NCBI RefSeq assembly: GCF_004793475.1
Contig: NZ_SRYZ01000026.1
Location: forward strand, 1-56,722
Direction: 5' to 3'
From: Bacteroides muris (ex Afrizal et al. 2022)
Lineage (GTDB): Bacteria; Bacteroidota; Bacteroidia; Bacteroidales; Bacteroidaceae
DNA length: 56,722 nt
Shown here: piece by piece, positions 17,640 to 25,364 of the stretch
Numbering within the stretch: position 1 is the first letter of the stretch
How the letters are laid out: each line of letters begins with the position of its first letter
Position numbers and translations under genes: made by a program
The notes under the pieces: generated by a model
Told to the model about the DNA's origin: nothing
What the model saw: only the letters and a program-made list of their open reading frames with translations
Database searches by the model: none

Positions 17640-17780
17640 TTACAAGGACTGCTTTGCAAGCAGTTTTTGTAGTTTACCGTTCAGTGTTTGGCACATTGTT
17701 CCATTACCCATTGCTTGATAGCGTTTGATTTGGTACTGTAACATAAAAATTTCATTTGCATTCTTTTTCATAATTCTCAT
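17640..17780 (-). CDS. Probable small protein of 46 residues, function unknown
   Basis: ATG at 17780 opens MRIMKKNANEIFMLQYQI, ending LQKLLAKQSL; the ATG at 17771 (MKKNANE) is an alternative start. The product is basic and helical in character, with heptad-like hydrophobic spacing, and has no signal peptide. A TATCTTTG promoter box lies upstream at 17845-17852 on the same strand, with a GC-rich leader containing CCGCTTTCCGAAA-type self-complementary sequence. The frame and composition look coding, and the region has no other gene. I do not recognise a family. It could be a regulatory peptide or a spurious ORF. Confidence 0.45.
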   Translation of the reverse strand: MRIMKKNANEIFMLQYQIKRYQAMGNGTMCQTLNGKLQKLLAKQSL

Positions 17781-17844
17781 CTTTTTGTGCTCTCCGCGTT
17801 TCGGAAAGCGGGTTTTACATCTTTTCTTTTATCTTATAACGTTG

Positions 17845-17852
17845 CAAAGATA
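17845..17852 (-). promoter_or_regulatory. Promoter -7 box for the small ORF
   Basis: TATCTTTG on the minus strand, 65 bases before the ATG at 17780. No clear -33 TTTG. Confidence 0.4.
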
Positions 17853-17944
17853 CGAAATGTTTGCGAAAAAATATGTTTTATAACATAAAAAGTGGTTGTT
17901 CATCCTTTATTTTCTCCAGAAATACTATATTTTGCAATCTATAT

Positions 17945-18337
17945 ATGACAAAGATGTTACGCAAGTTTCGTAAACTCTTATCCGCAATTATAGGAATCAT
18001 TATCTGTTGTCCGGGACGGATGATAACAATCGCATGTATTGGGGGAAACATGATGCTGTCGGGAATTGTTGGGCGATACACACAGTTGCCCGAGAACTAC
18101 TGTCTGGTGCGTCGGTCGCAGTTGATGTCGGAAGTATGTATGCAGTACAATTGGGGCGTTCAGTACGACAATGAAGGGCGTTTCTGTAAAGCTGAACTTT
18201 ATTATTTATGACCATCTGGCGTTGGAAGAAACAGATGCCGATACGAAAGTTGTCTTGCTTCCAGCGACCATTTTTTCTATGTAGGAGTGTATGTGACTTT
18301 AGGTAAGAAGACCGCCTACGATGTATCCAATTTTTAG
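17945..18337 (+). pseudogene. Interrupted ORF encoding an unknown exported protein
   Basis: The ATG at 17945 starts a signal-like N-terminus (MLRKFRKLLSAIIGIIICC), then GRYTQLPENYCLVRR and MQYNWGVQYDNEGRFCK up to a TGA at 18209-18211. A +1 frame then reads plausible protein (IIYDHLALEETDADTKVVLL), and the original frame reads plausible protein again near the end (FFYVGVYVTLGKKTAYD), stopping at 18337. Either two compensating frameshifts or a stop plus drift explains this. I do not recognise the family. It precedes the DUF2141 gene, itself cut by an amber codon, so both are probably a decaying pair. Confidence 0.5.
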
Positions 18338-18364
18338 ACAATGACCTTTTTAAAATGAACAAAG

Positions 18365-18778
18365 ATGAAAGTGATGATTATTTTTTTAGTATTTGTAATG
18401 CAAAGTGCCGCCCAGCTGCTCTTTGCCTAGAATCTGACTATTGAAGTGTGTGACATTGAAAAGGTGGAAGGGCATCTCTATGTCGCCATCTACAATTCGG
18501 AAGAAACATTCATGAAGAAACCTTTGACCGCCTTTCGGATAGATGTGAAAGATACGCCGCTCTCCATTCCCTGCCAGGGGTTACCTGCGGGTACGTATGC
18601 CATTTCGCTTTTTCAGGACGAGAACGGAAATGGGAAACTGGATACTGCCGTTTTGGGCATTCCTACAGAGAAGTACGGATTCAACAATGATGTCCGAGGT
18701 GTTATGGGCCCGCCGTCTTATGACAAATGCAGCTTCACTTTCTCCGGGGATACGATTTTAGTGATACATCTGAAGTAA
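18365..18778 (+). pseudogene. DUF2141 exported protein, interrupted by an in-frame amber codon
   Basis: ATG at 18365 encodes a signal peptide (MKVMIIFLVFVMQSAAQ, ending LLFA). A TAG follows at 18428-18430. The same frame then continues cleanly to 18778 with the DUF2141 domain: NLTIEVCDIEKVEGHLYVAI, the PAGTYAISLFQDENGNGKLD loop and a C-terminal beta strand. The residue expected at the stop, at the signal-peptidase site in FA(Q)NLT, fits Gln (CAG to TAG). Without readthrough only a 21-residue peptide is made; a GTG restart at 18446 would give a product without export signal. Function of the family is unknown. Confidence 0.75.
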
Positions 18779-18796
18779 AAATTGAAATATTATCCT

Positions 18797-18804
18797 TATT
18801 TTTG
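18797..18804 (+). promoter_or_regulatory. Promoter -7 box of the transglutaminase gene
   Basis: TATTTTTG, an exact TAnnTTTG, 25 bases before the ATG at 18830. It excludes the in-frame ATG at 18782 as the start. Confidence 0.5.
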
Positions 18805-18829
18805 TGGCTCAACCTCAATAATAAGTATT

Positions 18830-21502
18830 ATGAAACGAGTTGCACGACTTCTAGAATTTCTTGGACTGGTATGTTTACTGACCTCTTGTGGCGGACGTTC
18901 TTTCATTACAGACGCTTCTTACCACCAACGTGTGGAACAGGACTTCAATCAAAAAAAAGAGAGATTGCCGCAAGGCGATTTGTTTGCCATATTCGATACG
19001 GACTTGACGCCGTACGAGCGTGAAGCTTTGGAGTTCCTTTATGCCTATATGCCTCTGGCAGATATTACCGATTATCCCGGAGAATTTCATTTGATGAACG
19101 TGCGCGCCTCCCAAAAGGCTGCAGATGAGATGCCTTGGGGAGAAGTTATTCCTGAGGATTTGTTTCGTCATTTTGTACTTCCGGTGCGGGTGAACAACGA
19201 GCAACTGGACAGCGCGCGGGTAATATTTTACGATGAGCTGAAAAATCGTGTGAAATCCCTTTCCCTTTACGATGCCATTTTGGAGGTGAACCATTGGTGT
19301 CATGAAAAGGCTGTCTATACTCCTTCTGACGCCCGTACCAGTTCGCCGTTGGCAACGGTACGCACAGCGTACGGACGTTGTGGGGAAGAATCCACTTTGT
19401 TGGTTGCCGCCCTGCGTTCGGTAGGCATTCCTGCCCGTCAGGTCTATACGCCCCGTTGGGCCCATACGGACGACAATCATGCGTGGGTAGAGGCATGGGC
19501 AGATGGGAAATGGTATTTTTTGGGTGCTTGTGAACCGGAACCGGTACTCAATCTTGGTTGGTTCAATGCTCCGGCCAGCCGTGGCATGTTGATGCATACC
19601 AAAGTTTTTGGACGTTATGAAGGAGCAGAAGAAGTAATGTCAGTCACTTCCAATTATACGGAAATCAATGTAATCGGTAACTATGCACCGACGGCCAAGG
19701 CCATCGTTACGGTAACGGATGGGCAAGGCAATCCGGTGTCTGATGCTTGTGTGGAGTTCAAACTCTACAATTATGCAGAGTTCTATACCGTGGCTCGGAA
19801 GCAGACGGATGCGGAAGGAAAGGTGTTCCTGACAGCCGGTAAGGGTGACATGATGATATGGGCTTCCAAAGACGGAAAATTCGGTTTTTCCAAGCTTTCT
19901 TTCGGTAAGGATAATGAACTGACCGTGACGCTGGACAAAGCTGCCGGTGATACTTTTACTGCCGATTTTGAGCTGGTGCCTCCTCCCGAAAGTGCCGAAA
20001 TGCCGGAAGTCACCCTCGAACAACGTGCTGCGAACGACTGCCGCATGGCTCATGAAGATTCTATCCGCCATGCTTACATGGCTACGTTTATGACGGATGA
20101 GGCGGCACGCTACTTTGCACGGCAGTACAAGCTCGACGAGGATGCCGTTTCCCGGATTCTGATAGCTTCCAGAGGGAACCACCAGGTTATTGCTGACTTC
20201 ATGGCACGGTTGCGTTCTGAAAAGTCAAAGAGGGGAGGACTGGACCTGCTGCAACGGATTTCGGCAAAAGACCTTCGTGACGTTACGCTGGAAGTGCTAA
20301 TGGACCACATGCAATCCGACATGTGCAAGAACCCCGACTATTTCCGCAGATATGTGCGCAATCCGCGTGTAAGCAACGAAATGCTGACTCCCTACAAGGG
20401 CTTTTTCAAGAAGGCCGTTTCAAAGGAAGAGGCTGAGGCATACAGGGCAGAGCCGATGAAACTGGTGGCATGGGTTGCCCGGAATATCCGTGTAGACAAA
20501 GAGTGTAATCTGGGCGGAGCTCCTATCTCTCCGGAAGGTGTTTGGAAAGCTCGTGTGGCTGATGCCCATAGCCGTGACATCTTCTTCGTATCTATGGCAC
20601 GTAGCATGGCAATCCCAGCCCGTATCAACGAAGTGACCGGCAAGGTGCAGTTGATAGGGGATGATGGTGCGGTGGACGTGGACTTGGATGTACAGTTCCA
20701 GGAAGAGAAATTGGGACAAAGGGGTAGGCTGGTGGCTTCCTATAACCCTATCCGCTCGTTAGACAACCCGAAATACTATTCTCATTTCACTCTTTCCAGA
20801 CAGATTCCGCAGGGAAATTTGCAGTTGCTTTCCTATGACGAAGGCGATACAGATATGGGCGGTGGTATTACGTGGAGCAACCTGCTGAAAGAAGGGACGC
20901 CTTTGGATGCCGGTGATTATGTTTTGGTGACCGGTACGCGCCTTGCCAGCGGTGCGGTACTTTCCCGAATCTCTTCTTTTTGCATTTTGCCGGATAAGAC
21001 AACGGACATCGAGCTGGTGATGCGCGAGAGCAGGGATGAAGTGCAGGTTATCGGAAACTTTAATTCAGAGTCTCTCTTCACTCCGTTGTCAGATGACGGT
21101 TCCGTAATCCAGCAAAGCCTGTTGCAGGCTTGCGGGCGCGGTTATTTTGTCGTAGGTATTCTGGGTGTCAATCAGGAGCCTACCAATCATGCGTTGCGCG
21201 ACATAGCTTCGTTCAAGGCCGATTTGGAGAAGTGGGGGCGTAAGATGGTGTTGCTGTTTCCTGATGAAGCCAAAGCCGGCAAGTTCGCCTGCGAGTCATT
21301 CCCCGATTTGCCTTCTACCATTATTTATGGTATAGATACGGACGGTATCGCTGCGCAGATTGCAGAAAGCATGAAGTTGAAGCATAAAGAGAGCCTGCCG
21401 ATATTCATCATAGCCGATACTTTCAATCGGGTGGTCTTCGTATCGCAAGGATATACCATCGGACTGGGAGAACAACTGATGAAGACAATCAAAGGAATAT
21501 AG
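18830..21502 (+). CDS. Transglutaminase-like domain lipoprotein
   Basis: 890 residues from 18830 (MKRVARLLEFLGLVCLLTSC), a lipoprotein signal. The frame is open from 18782, but a promoter box lies between. The transglutaminase-like core shows Cys184 in GRCGEESTLLVAALRSVGIPA and His217 in NHAWVEAW. The usual third residue (VDP) is replaced by GACEPE, so Glu or another residue must serve. A bacterial Ig-like or CarboxypepD segment at about 285-350 (AIVTVTDGQGNPVSDACVEF) and a second helical/transglutaminase-type module (KEEAEAYRAEPMKLVAWVARNIRV) follow. The C-terminal part has a thioredoxin-like feel (REDFVVGILGVNQEPTN-like region near 20980-21180). It is probably a surface or periplasmic peptidase or amidase; substrate unknown. 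It stops with TAG, so TAG is a genuine stop in this genome. Confidence 0.8.
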   Translation: MKRVARLLEFLGLVCLLTSCGGRSFITDASYHQRVEQDFNQKKERLPQGDLFAIFDTDLTPYEREALEFLYAYMPLADITDYPGEFHLMNVRASQKAADEMPWGEVIPEDLFRHFVLPVRVNNEQLDSARVIFYDELKNRVKSLSLYDAILEVNHWCHEKAVYTPSDARTSSPLATVRTAYGRCGEESTLLVAALRSVGIPARQVYTPRWAHTDDNHAWVEAWADGKWYFLGACEPEPVLNLGWFNAPASRGMLMHTKVFGRYEGAEEVMSVTSNYTEINVIGNYAPTAKAIVTVTDGQGNPVSDACVEFKLYNYAEFYTVARKQTDAEGKVFLTAGKGDMMIWASKDGKFGFSKLSFGKDNELTVTLDKAAGDTFTADFELVPPPESAEMPEVTLEQRAANDCRMAHEDSIRHAYMATFMTDEAARYFARQYKLDEDAVSRILIASRGNHQVIADFMARLRSEKSKRGGLDLLQRISAKDLRDVTLEVLMDHMQSDMCKNPDYFRRYVRNPRVSNEMLTPYKGFFKKAVSKEEAEAYRAEPMKLVAWVARNIRVDKECNLGGAPISPEGVWKARVADAHSRDIFFVSMARSMAIPARINEVTGKVQLIGDDGAVDVDLDVQFQEEKLGQRGRLVASYNPIRSLDNPKYYSHFTLSRQIPQGNLQLLSYDEGDTDMGGGITWSNLLKEGTPLDAGDYVLVTGTRLASGAVLSRISSFCILPDKTTDIELVMRESRDEVQVIGNFNSESLFTPLSDDGSVIQQSLLQACGRGYFVVGILGVNQEPTNHALRDIASFKADLEKWGRKMVLLFPDEAKAGKFACESFPDLPSTIIYGIDTDGIAAQIAESMKLKHKESLPIFIIADTFNRVVFVSQGYTIGLGEQLMKTIKGI

Positions 21503-21526
21503 AGTTGACGGTAAGTCACAGCGTTT

Positions 21527-21614
21527 TGTGCCTTGCTTATAGCACAACTGTGCCATCCCATTGGCAAACTTGTGCCATAGGCAAGGCACAACTGTGCCAG
21601 TATGGTGGCACAGC
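21527..21614. repeat. Array of four 22-nt units, each with a TGTGCC/GGCACA dyad
   Basis: Units start at 21527, 21549, 21571 and 21593 with no extra bases between them. Each begins TGTGCC and has a complementary GCACA, TGGCA or GGCACA 6-8 bases later; the fourth is perfect over 7 bp (TGTGCCA-N6-TGGCACA). The array lies between two convergent gene ends. The second array at 29498-29585 has the same unit length and number. Confidence 0.8.
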
Positions 21615-21647
21615 TTGCAATCTATAGTGTGGATTATGGGTGTGTTT

Positions 21648-22088
21648 TTACGTCCATAAATAGTCGTAGTAGTAGGAATCGAATTTCATTGGGGCGGTTA
21701 TTCCGCATTCTTTGAGGACATTCAGTATGGATTCTTGCTCTGCGGGGGATAAGGCGCGTTCTCCGCTACGGACCCGGTAGTAGGTTCGGCGGCTGGAGTT
21801 GCTTATAAGTCGCTGGGCGAAGAGGCGTACCTGCTTGGCCGTGAGGTTTTCCAATATGCCGAGAAATCCTTTGGCATATTGTACTTTTGTGTTGGAACAG
21901 TAGTAGGGACATTCTCCTCCCAGACTAGCTATATGCTTGGGACTGACGATGCTATATTGTACAAGGTCTGTGGGGGCAAGCCTTTCTGCCACTTGCCTGA
22001 GGCAGGTTCCGGACTTGGGACATTGCCGGTCGATGCACCAAAGGAAATTATTGGGGACATCGGAAAATTCAAGTTCTTTTTCTTTCAT
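21648..22088 (-). CDS. Cysteine-rich conserved Bacteroidales protein (DUF6078-like)
   Basis: 146 residues, no signal peptide, probably cytoplasmic. The first half has a Cys cluster: C18, C23 and C29 (WCIDRQCPKSGTC), then C60 and C64 (GGECPYYC), suggesting metal binding. The second half (AKQVRLFAQRLISNSSRRTYYRVRSGER) is basic and helical and recalls a DNA-binding or adaptor helix. I recognise it as a Bacteroidales-wide hypothetical protein of the DUF6078 type, without known function. It converges with the transglutaminase gene. Confidence 0.65.
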   Translation of the reverse strand: MKEKELEFSDVPNNFLWCIDRQCPKSGTCLRQVAERLAPTDLVQYSIVSPKHIASLGGECPYYCSNTKVQYAKGFLGILENLTAKQVRLFAQRLISNSSRRTYYRVRSGERALSPAEQESILNVLKECGITAPMKFDSYYYDYLWT

Positions 22089-22188
22089 CTTAACGGGATT
22101 TCTTTTCTTTACGTTTGATATGCTTTTCTTTTCTTGTTTGCAACGTATGCAGTAATTGCATGCTGTGGGAGGTATAGGAAAGCTTTTG

Positions 22189-22196
22189 CAAAAGTA
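22189..22196 (-). promoter_or_regulatory. Promoter -7 box for the DUF6078-like gene
   Basis: TACTTTTG on the minus strand, about 100 bases before the start at 22088. It lies in a palindromic setting, GCTTTTGCAAAAG. The rest of the 22089-22457 gap shows only this and the + strand box at 22300. Confidence 0.4.
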
Positions 22197-22299
22197 AACA
22201 TATTCTTCTGAATATGAAGCATGGTTTGCAGTTAATCATTTGCCAGGATTTTATCTTGTTTATTAAGTGTTCTATAAACGTTATATCGCAGATATTTCG

Positions 22300-22307
22300 T
22301 ATTTTTG
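22300..22307 (+). promoter_or_regulatory. Promoter -7 box upstream of the 22458 ORF and RNA methylase
   Basis: TATTTTTG, an exact TAnnTTTG on the + strand. It would give a long leader before the small ORF at 22458 and the methyltransferase at 22692. Confidence 0.4.
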
Positions 22308-22457
22308 CATACAAATTCAGTTCTTAGATGGGGAAATGAATCCGGTACCATGAATTGTTTATGTTAAGTAGTTATTCATAGTTTGTTGCACATGATGAAG
22401 GTCGCTTGTAGATTGTCGTTTATCTTTCCATATCAGATAACAAACGAAAAAACTAAC

Positions 22458-22664
22458 ATGTTCTTATCCTCCAATACGCCTAACGTAAGGATTGAATACA
22501 AAGGGCGGCCATTGGATGCGGTTTTTGATACCGGCAATGTGAAATCTGATTTTGGAAATAAATTTGTGCAAATGTTCTCCGAAGCATTGTCAGGATTGGT
22601 GGAACATGAGGGTTGCCGAGGAGAATCCAACTATGAGAATATGTTTGTCCGTGGAGAGCGATAA
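22458..22664 (+). CDS. Small hypothetical protein with a DTG triad, possible remnant
   Basis: 68 residues from the ATG at 22458; the frame is open from about 22383 using a TTG. The segment IEYKGRPLDAVFDTGNVKSD resembles the DTG active-site region of retroviral-type aspartyl proteases (strand, then F-D-T-G). The downstream pairing and flap elements are absent and the expected DTGA is DTGN. The tail (EHEGCRGESNYENMF) is unfamiliar. It stops 28 nt before the RNA methylase. It may be a degenerated fragment or an unrelated small protein; function is not assignable. Confidence 0.3.
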   Translation: MFLSSNTPNVRIEYKGRPLDAVFDTGNVKSDFGNKFVQMFSEALSGLVEHEGCRGESNYENMFVRGER

Positions 22665-22691
22665 AAATATTCTCCGCATGTAATATAATAT

Positions 22692-23489
22692 ATGGCTGTT
22701 ATCGAAATATCATCATTAACTCATCCCGGTGTGGAAGTGTTCAGCACTCTTACCGAAGCCCAGTTGCGCAACCGTATCGAACCGGACAAGGGACTGTTCA
22801 TTGCAGAAAGTCCCAAAGTTATCAAAGTGGCTTTGGACGTCGGTTATGAGCCTTTGGCTCTTTTGTGTGAGCACAAGCACATCTATGGGGATGCTGCCGA
22901 AATCATTGAGCGCTGTGGCGATATACCCGTCTACACAAGCGACAGGGAATTGCTTGCCGAACTGACCGGTTACGTCTTGACACGGGGCGTTCTTTGTGCC
23001 ATGCGCCGCCCTGCTCCGAGGAGTATGGAGGAAGTCTGCCGGGGAGCCCGGCGTATTGTGGTTATCGACGGGGTGGTGGATACCACTAATATCGGAGCCA
23101 TCTTCCGTTCGGCGGCGGCTCTTGGCATGGATGCCGTGCTGTTGACTCGGAATTCCTGCGACCCTCTGAACCGTCGTGCAGTCCGGGTATCTATGGGGAC
23201 GGTCTTTCTTGTGCCATGGACGTGGATGGACGGTCCTCCCGGTGTGCTTGGTGAGTTGGGCTTCCGCACGGCGGCCATGGCGCTTACGGACAATTCCATT
23301 TCCATAGACAATCCCGTTTTAAAGGCCGAGTCCCGGTTGGCTATTATGATGGGTACTGAGGGAGATGGTCTTTCGCACGAAGCGATTGCAGGAGCCGACT
23401 ATGTGGTTCGCATCCCTATGTCGCACGGGGTAGATTCGCTGAACGTGGCGGCCGCGGCGGCCGTTGCTTTCTGGCAACTTCGCGTTTGA
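22692..23489 (+). CDS. SpoU-class (TrmH/SPOUT) RNA 2'-O-methyltransferase
   Basis: 265 residues. The N-terminal substrate-binding domain (GLFIAESPKVIKVAL) precedes the SPOUT knot. Conserved motifs in order are TNIGAIFRSAAALGMDAVLL (motif 1), LAIMMGTEGDGLSHEAI (motif 2) and IPMSHGVDSLNVAAAAAVAFW (motif 3). It transfers a methyl group from SAM to a ribose 2'-OH of tRNA or rRNA; the exact nucleotide cannot be told. Followed after 26 nt by an alcohol dehydrogenase gene on the same strand. Confidence 0.92.
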   Translation: MAVIEISSLTHPGVEVFSTLTEAQLRNRIEPDKGLFIAESPKVIKVALDVGYEPLALLCEHKHIYGDAAEIIERCGDIPVYTSDRELLAELTGYVLTRGVLCAMRRPAPRSMEEVCRGARRIVVIDGVVDTTNIGAIFRSAAALGMDAVLLTRNSCDPLNRRAVRVSMGTVFLVPWTWMDGPPGVLGELGFRTAAMALTDNSISIDNPVLKAESRLAIMMGTEGDGLSHEAIAGADYVVRIPMSHGVDSLNVAAAAAVAFWQLRV

Positions 23490-23515
23490 AGTGATAACTC
23501 AAAAAAGCATATATT

Positions 23516-24562
23516 ATGTTGGCATATACTTATATTGAACACGGAAAGTTCGGATTGCTTGAGAAACCGATACCGGTATTGGAAGATGCGCGCGATGCTA
23601 TTGTGCGGGTGACACTGGGTAGCATATGCACCAGTGACTTGCATATAAAGCATGGAAGCGTACCGCGTGCTGTACCCGGAATTACGGTAGGACACGAAAT
23701 GGTGGGCATCGTAGAGCAGGTGGGTGCCGAAGTTGAGTCGGTAAAGCCCGGTGACCGTGTGACTGTGAATGTGGAGACTTTTTGCGGTAAATGTTTCTTT
23801 TGCCGTCACGGATATGTGAACAACTGTACCGACGCCAATGGCGGTTGGGCTTTGGGGTGCCGTATTGATGGCGGTCAGGCGGAATATGTACGTGTGCCCT
23901 ATGCCGACCAGGGACTGAACCGTATTCCCGATACGGTAAGCGACGAGCAGGCACTCTTGGTAGGCGATGTGTTGGCCACCGGCTTCTGGGCTGCCCGTAT
24001 CTCCGAAATAACCGAGGAAGACACTGTACTCATCATCGGTGCCGGGCCGACGGGTATTTGTACCCTGCTTTGTTCCATGCTGAAGAAGCCCCGTCGCATT
24101 ATTGTCTGCGAGCAGTCGGCCGAAAGAATCCGTTTTGTCCGCGAGCATTATCCGGAGGTGCTGGTCATTGGGCCGGAAAACTGCAAAGACTTTGTGAGGA
24201 AGCATAGCGACCATGGTGGGGCGGATGTCGTACTTGAAGTTGCCGGCACGGAAGATACTTTCCGTCTGGCATGGGAGTGTGCCCGTCCCAATGCCATTGT
24301 CACCATTGTGGCGCTTTATGACAAGCCTCAGTTATTGCCTTTGCCGGAGATGTATGGCAAGAATCTTGTCTTCAAGACCGGTGGTGTGGATGGGTGCGAT
24401 TGTGCCGAGATACTGCGCCTGATAGCGGTGGGACAGATAGATACCACGCCGCTTGTCACGCATCGTTTCCCGTTGAAGGAAATTGACGAAGCCTACCGTA
24501 TTTTTGAGAATAGGCTGGAGGGGGTGATAAAGGTGGCGATTATGGGTGAGAGGAATTCCTGA
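23516..24562 (+). CDS. Zinc-dependent alcohol dehydrogenase (medium-chain)
   Basis: 348 residues. The catalytic zinc ligands are Cys38, His60 and Glu61 (GSICTSDLH, GHEMVG). The structural zinc site has Cys90, Cys93, Cys96 and Cys104 (CGKCFFCRHGYVNNC). A Rossmann NAD(P) site follows, with GAGPTGICT near residue 178. It oxidises or reduces an alcohol/aldehyde pair; the substrate is unknown, and sorbitol- or butanediol-type enzymes are close in layout. It lies 26 nt after the RNA methylase gene and may share its transcript. Confidence 0.93.
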   Translation: MLAYTYIEHGKFGLLEKPIPVLEDARDAIVRVTLGSICTSDLHIKHGSVPRAVPGITVGHEMVGIVEQVGAEVESVKPGDRVTVNVETFCGKCFFCRHGYVNNCTDANGGWALGCRIDGGQAEYVRVPYADQGLNRIPDTVSDEQALLVGDVLATGFWAARISEITEEDTVLIIGAGPTGICTLLCSMLKKPRRIIVCEQSAERIRFVREHYPEVLVIGPENCKDFVRKHSDHGGADVVLEVAGTEDTFRLAWECARPNAIVTIVALYDKPQLLPLPEMYGKNLVFKTGGVDGCDCAEILRLIAVGQIDTTPLVTHRFPLKEIDEAYRIFENRLEGVIKVAIMGERNS

Positions 24563-24748
24563 TGGGGTTAAGGTCGCAGTCTTATTTGTGTGAGAACTGC
24601 ACAGAACTCTTGGCTGTTACAAGCGAGGCCTGTCATCTGGTAAGGCACATTGCCAAAGAACTTTATGTGTTGTAATTTAATCTGCCCTCTCTTATAGCTT
24701 TTTCTTGGTTCAGGCGTTCCTGCTGTTTCCTTTTTTCTTCTAAAGTAG

Positions 24749-24799
24749 AATAGGGCTTCACTTCATCAAGAATGCGATGCGATGAAGCGAAGTCCTATT
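24749..24799 (-). terminator. Hairpin downstream of the 24827 gene
   Basis: 19-bp arms 24749-24767 and 24781-24799 (AATAGGGCTTCACTTCATC and its near-complement, two G-T wobbles) with a 13-nt loop. It lies 28 nt past the stop of the leftward operon, with a weak T tract. Confidence 0.6.
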
Positions 24800-24826
24800 G
24801 AGAATGATTAGGTTGGAGAAACTTTC

Positions 24827-25348
24827 TTATAGATTGATTTCTACATTTGAAATTACTGTTCCTTGTACTTGTGCACCAGCGGGAATTTCTGCTTTGCCAC
24901 CTTTGATGAGAAAACCGAACAGACAGCAAATCGTCAGAACAATAGATAACGCGAGTTTATTGCTACCTTCATCATATAAGTTGTTTCCTGACAAATAAAC
25001 AGTAGTTCCGTCAACAGCTTTTACGCTTTTGATAGCTATTTCCAGTTCTCCTTCAGAACCCAGTAAACCTCTCTTTTTGGCTCTTGTAATCTGTCCTTGT
25101 GCAATAGAACCTGCTGAAATGACGATTTTTCCATTAGCCTTGACATCACTCAATACTCTGAAATCTACCATTTGTCCGCTTTTGACATTGCTGCTGTATA
25201 ATGTTGATACCAACTCTAATGGAATGCTGGTTCCGGCTCTTAATATGACCACTTCGCCAGGCATTGTAAATGACATTGTCAACATTGCAATGGCCATTAA
25301 TAACACTGCAGGTTTGAAATAAACCTTTTTTGTTAATTTTGTAAACAT
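24827..25348 (-). CDS. Hypothetical exported/membrane protein, last gene of a three-gene operon
   Basis: 173 residues. An N-terminal signal or membrane segment (about 11-30, VLLMAIAMLTMSFTM) leads into a beta-rich domain. The pattern LRAGTSIPLELVSTL, VDFRVLSDVKANGKIVISAGSIAQGQI resembles SAF-like or TrbI-type periplasmic beta domains that list 'P-A-G' turns. A second hydrophobic segment (LALSIVLTICCLFGFLI) precedes a short repeat of the motif (IPAGAQVQGTVI). It starts 16 nt after the YidD-fusion gene ends. Function unknown; envelope location is likely. Confidence 0.6.
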   Translation of the reverse strand: MFTKLTKKVYFKPAVLLMAIAMLTMSFTMPGEVVILRAGTSIPLELVSTLYSSNVKSGQMVDFRVLSDVKANGKIVISAGSIAQGQITRAKKRGLLGSEGELEIAIKSVKAVDGTTVYLSGNNLYDEGSNKLALSIVLTICCLFGFLIKGGKAEIPAGAQVQGTVISNVEINL

Positions 25349-25364
25349 AATAAAAATGATTTAG

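Noticed and set aside
21296..21591. Minus-strand ORFs through the first 22-nt array
   Set aside because: They run antisense to the end of the transglutaminase gene and through the repeat; not protein-like.
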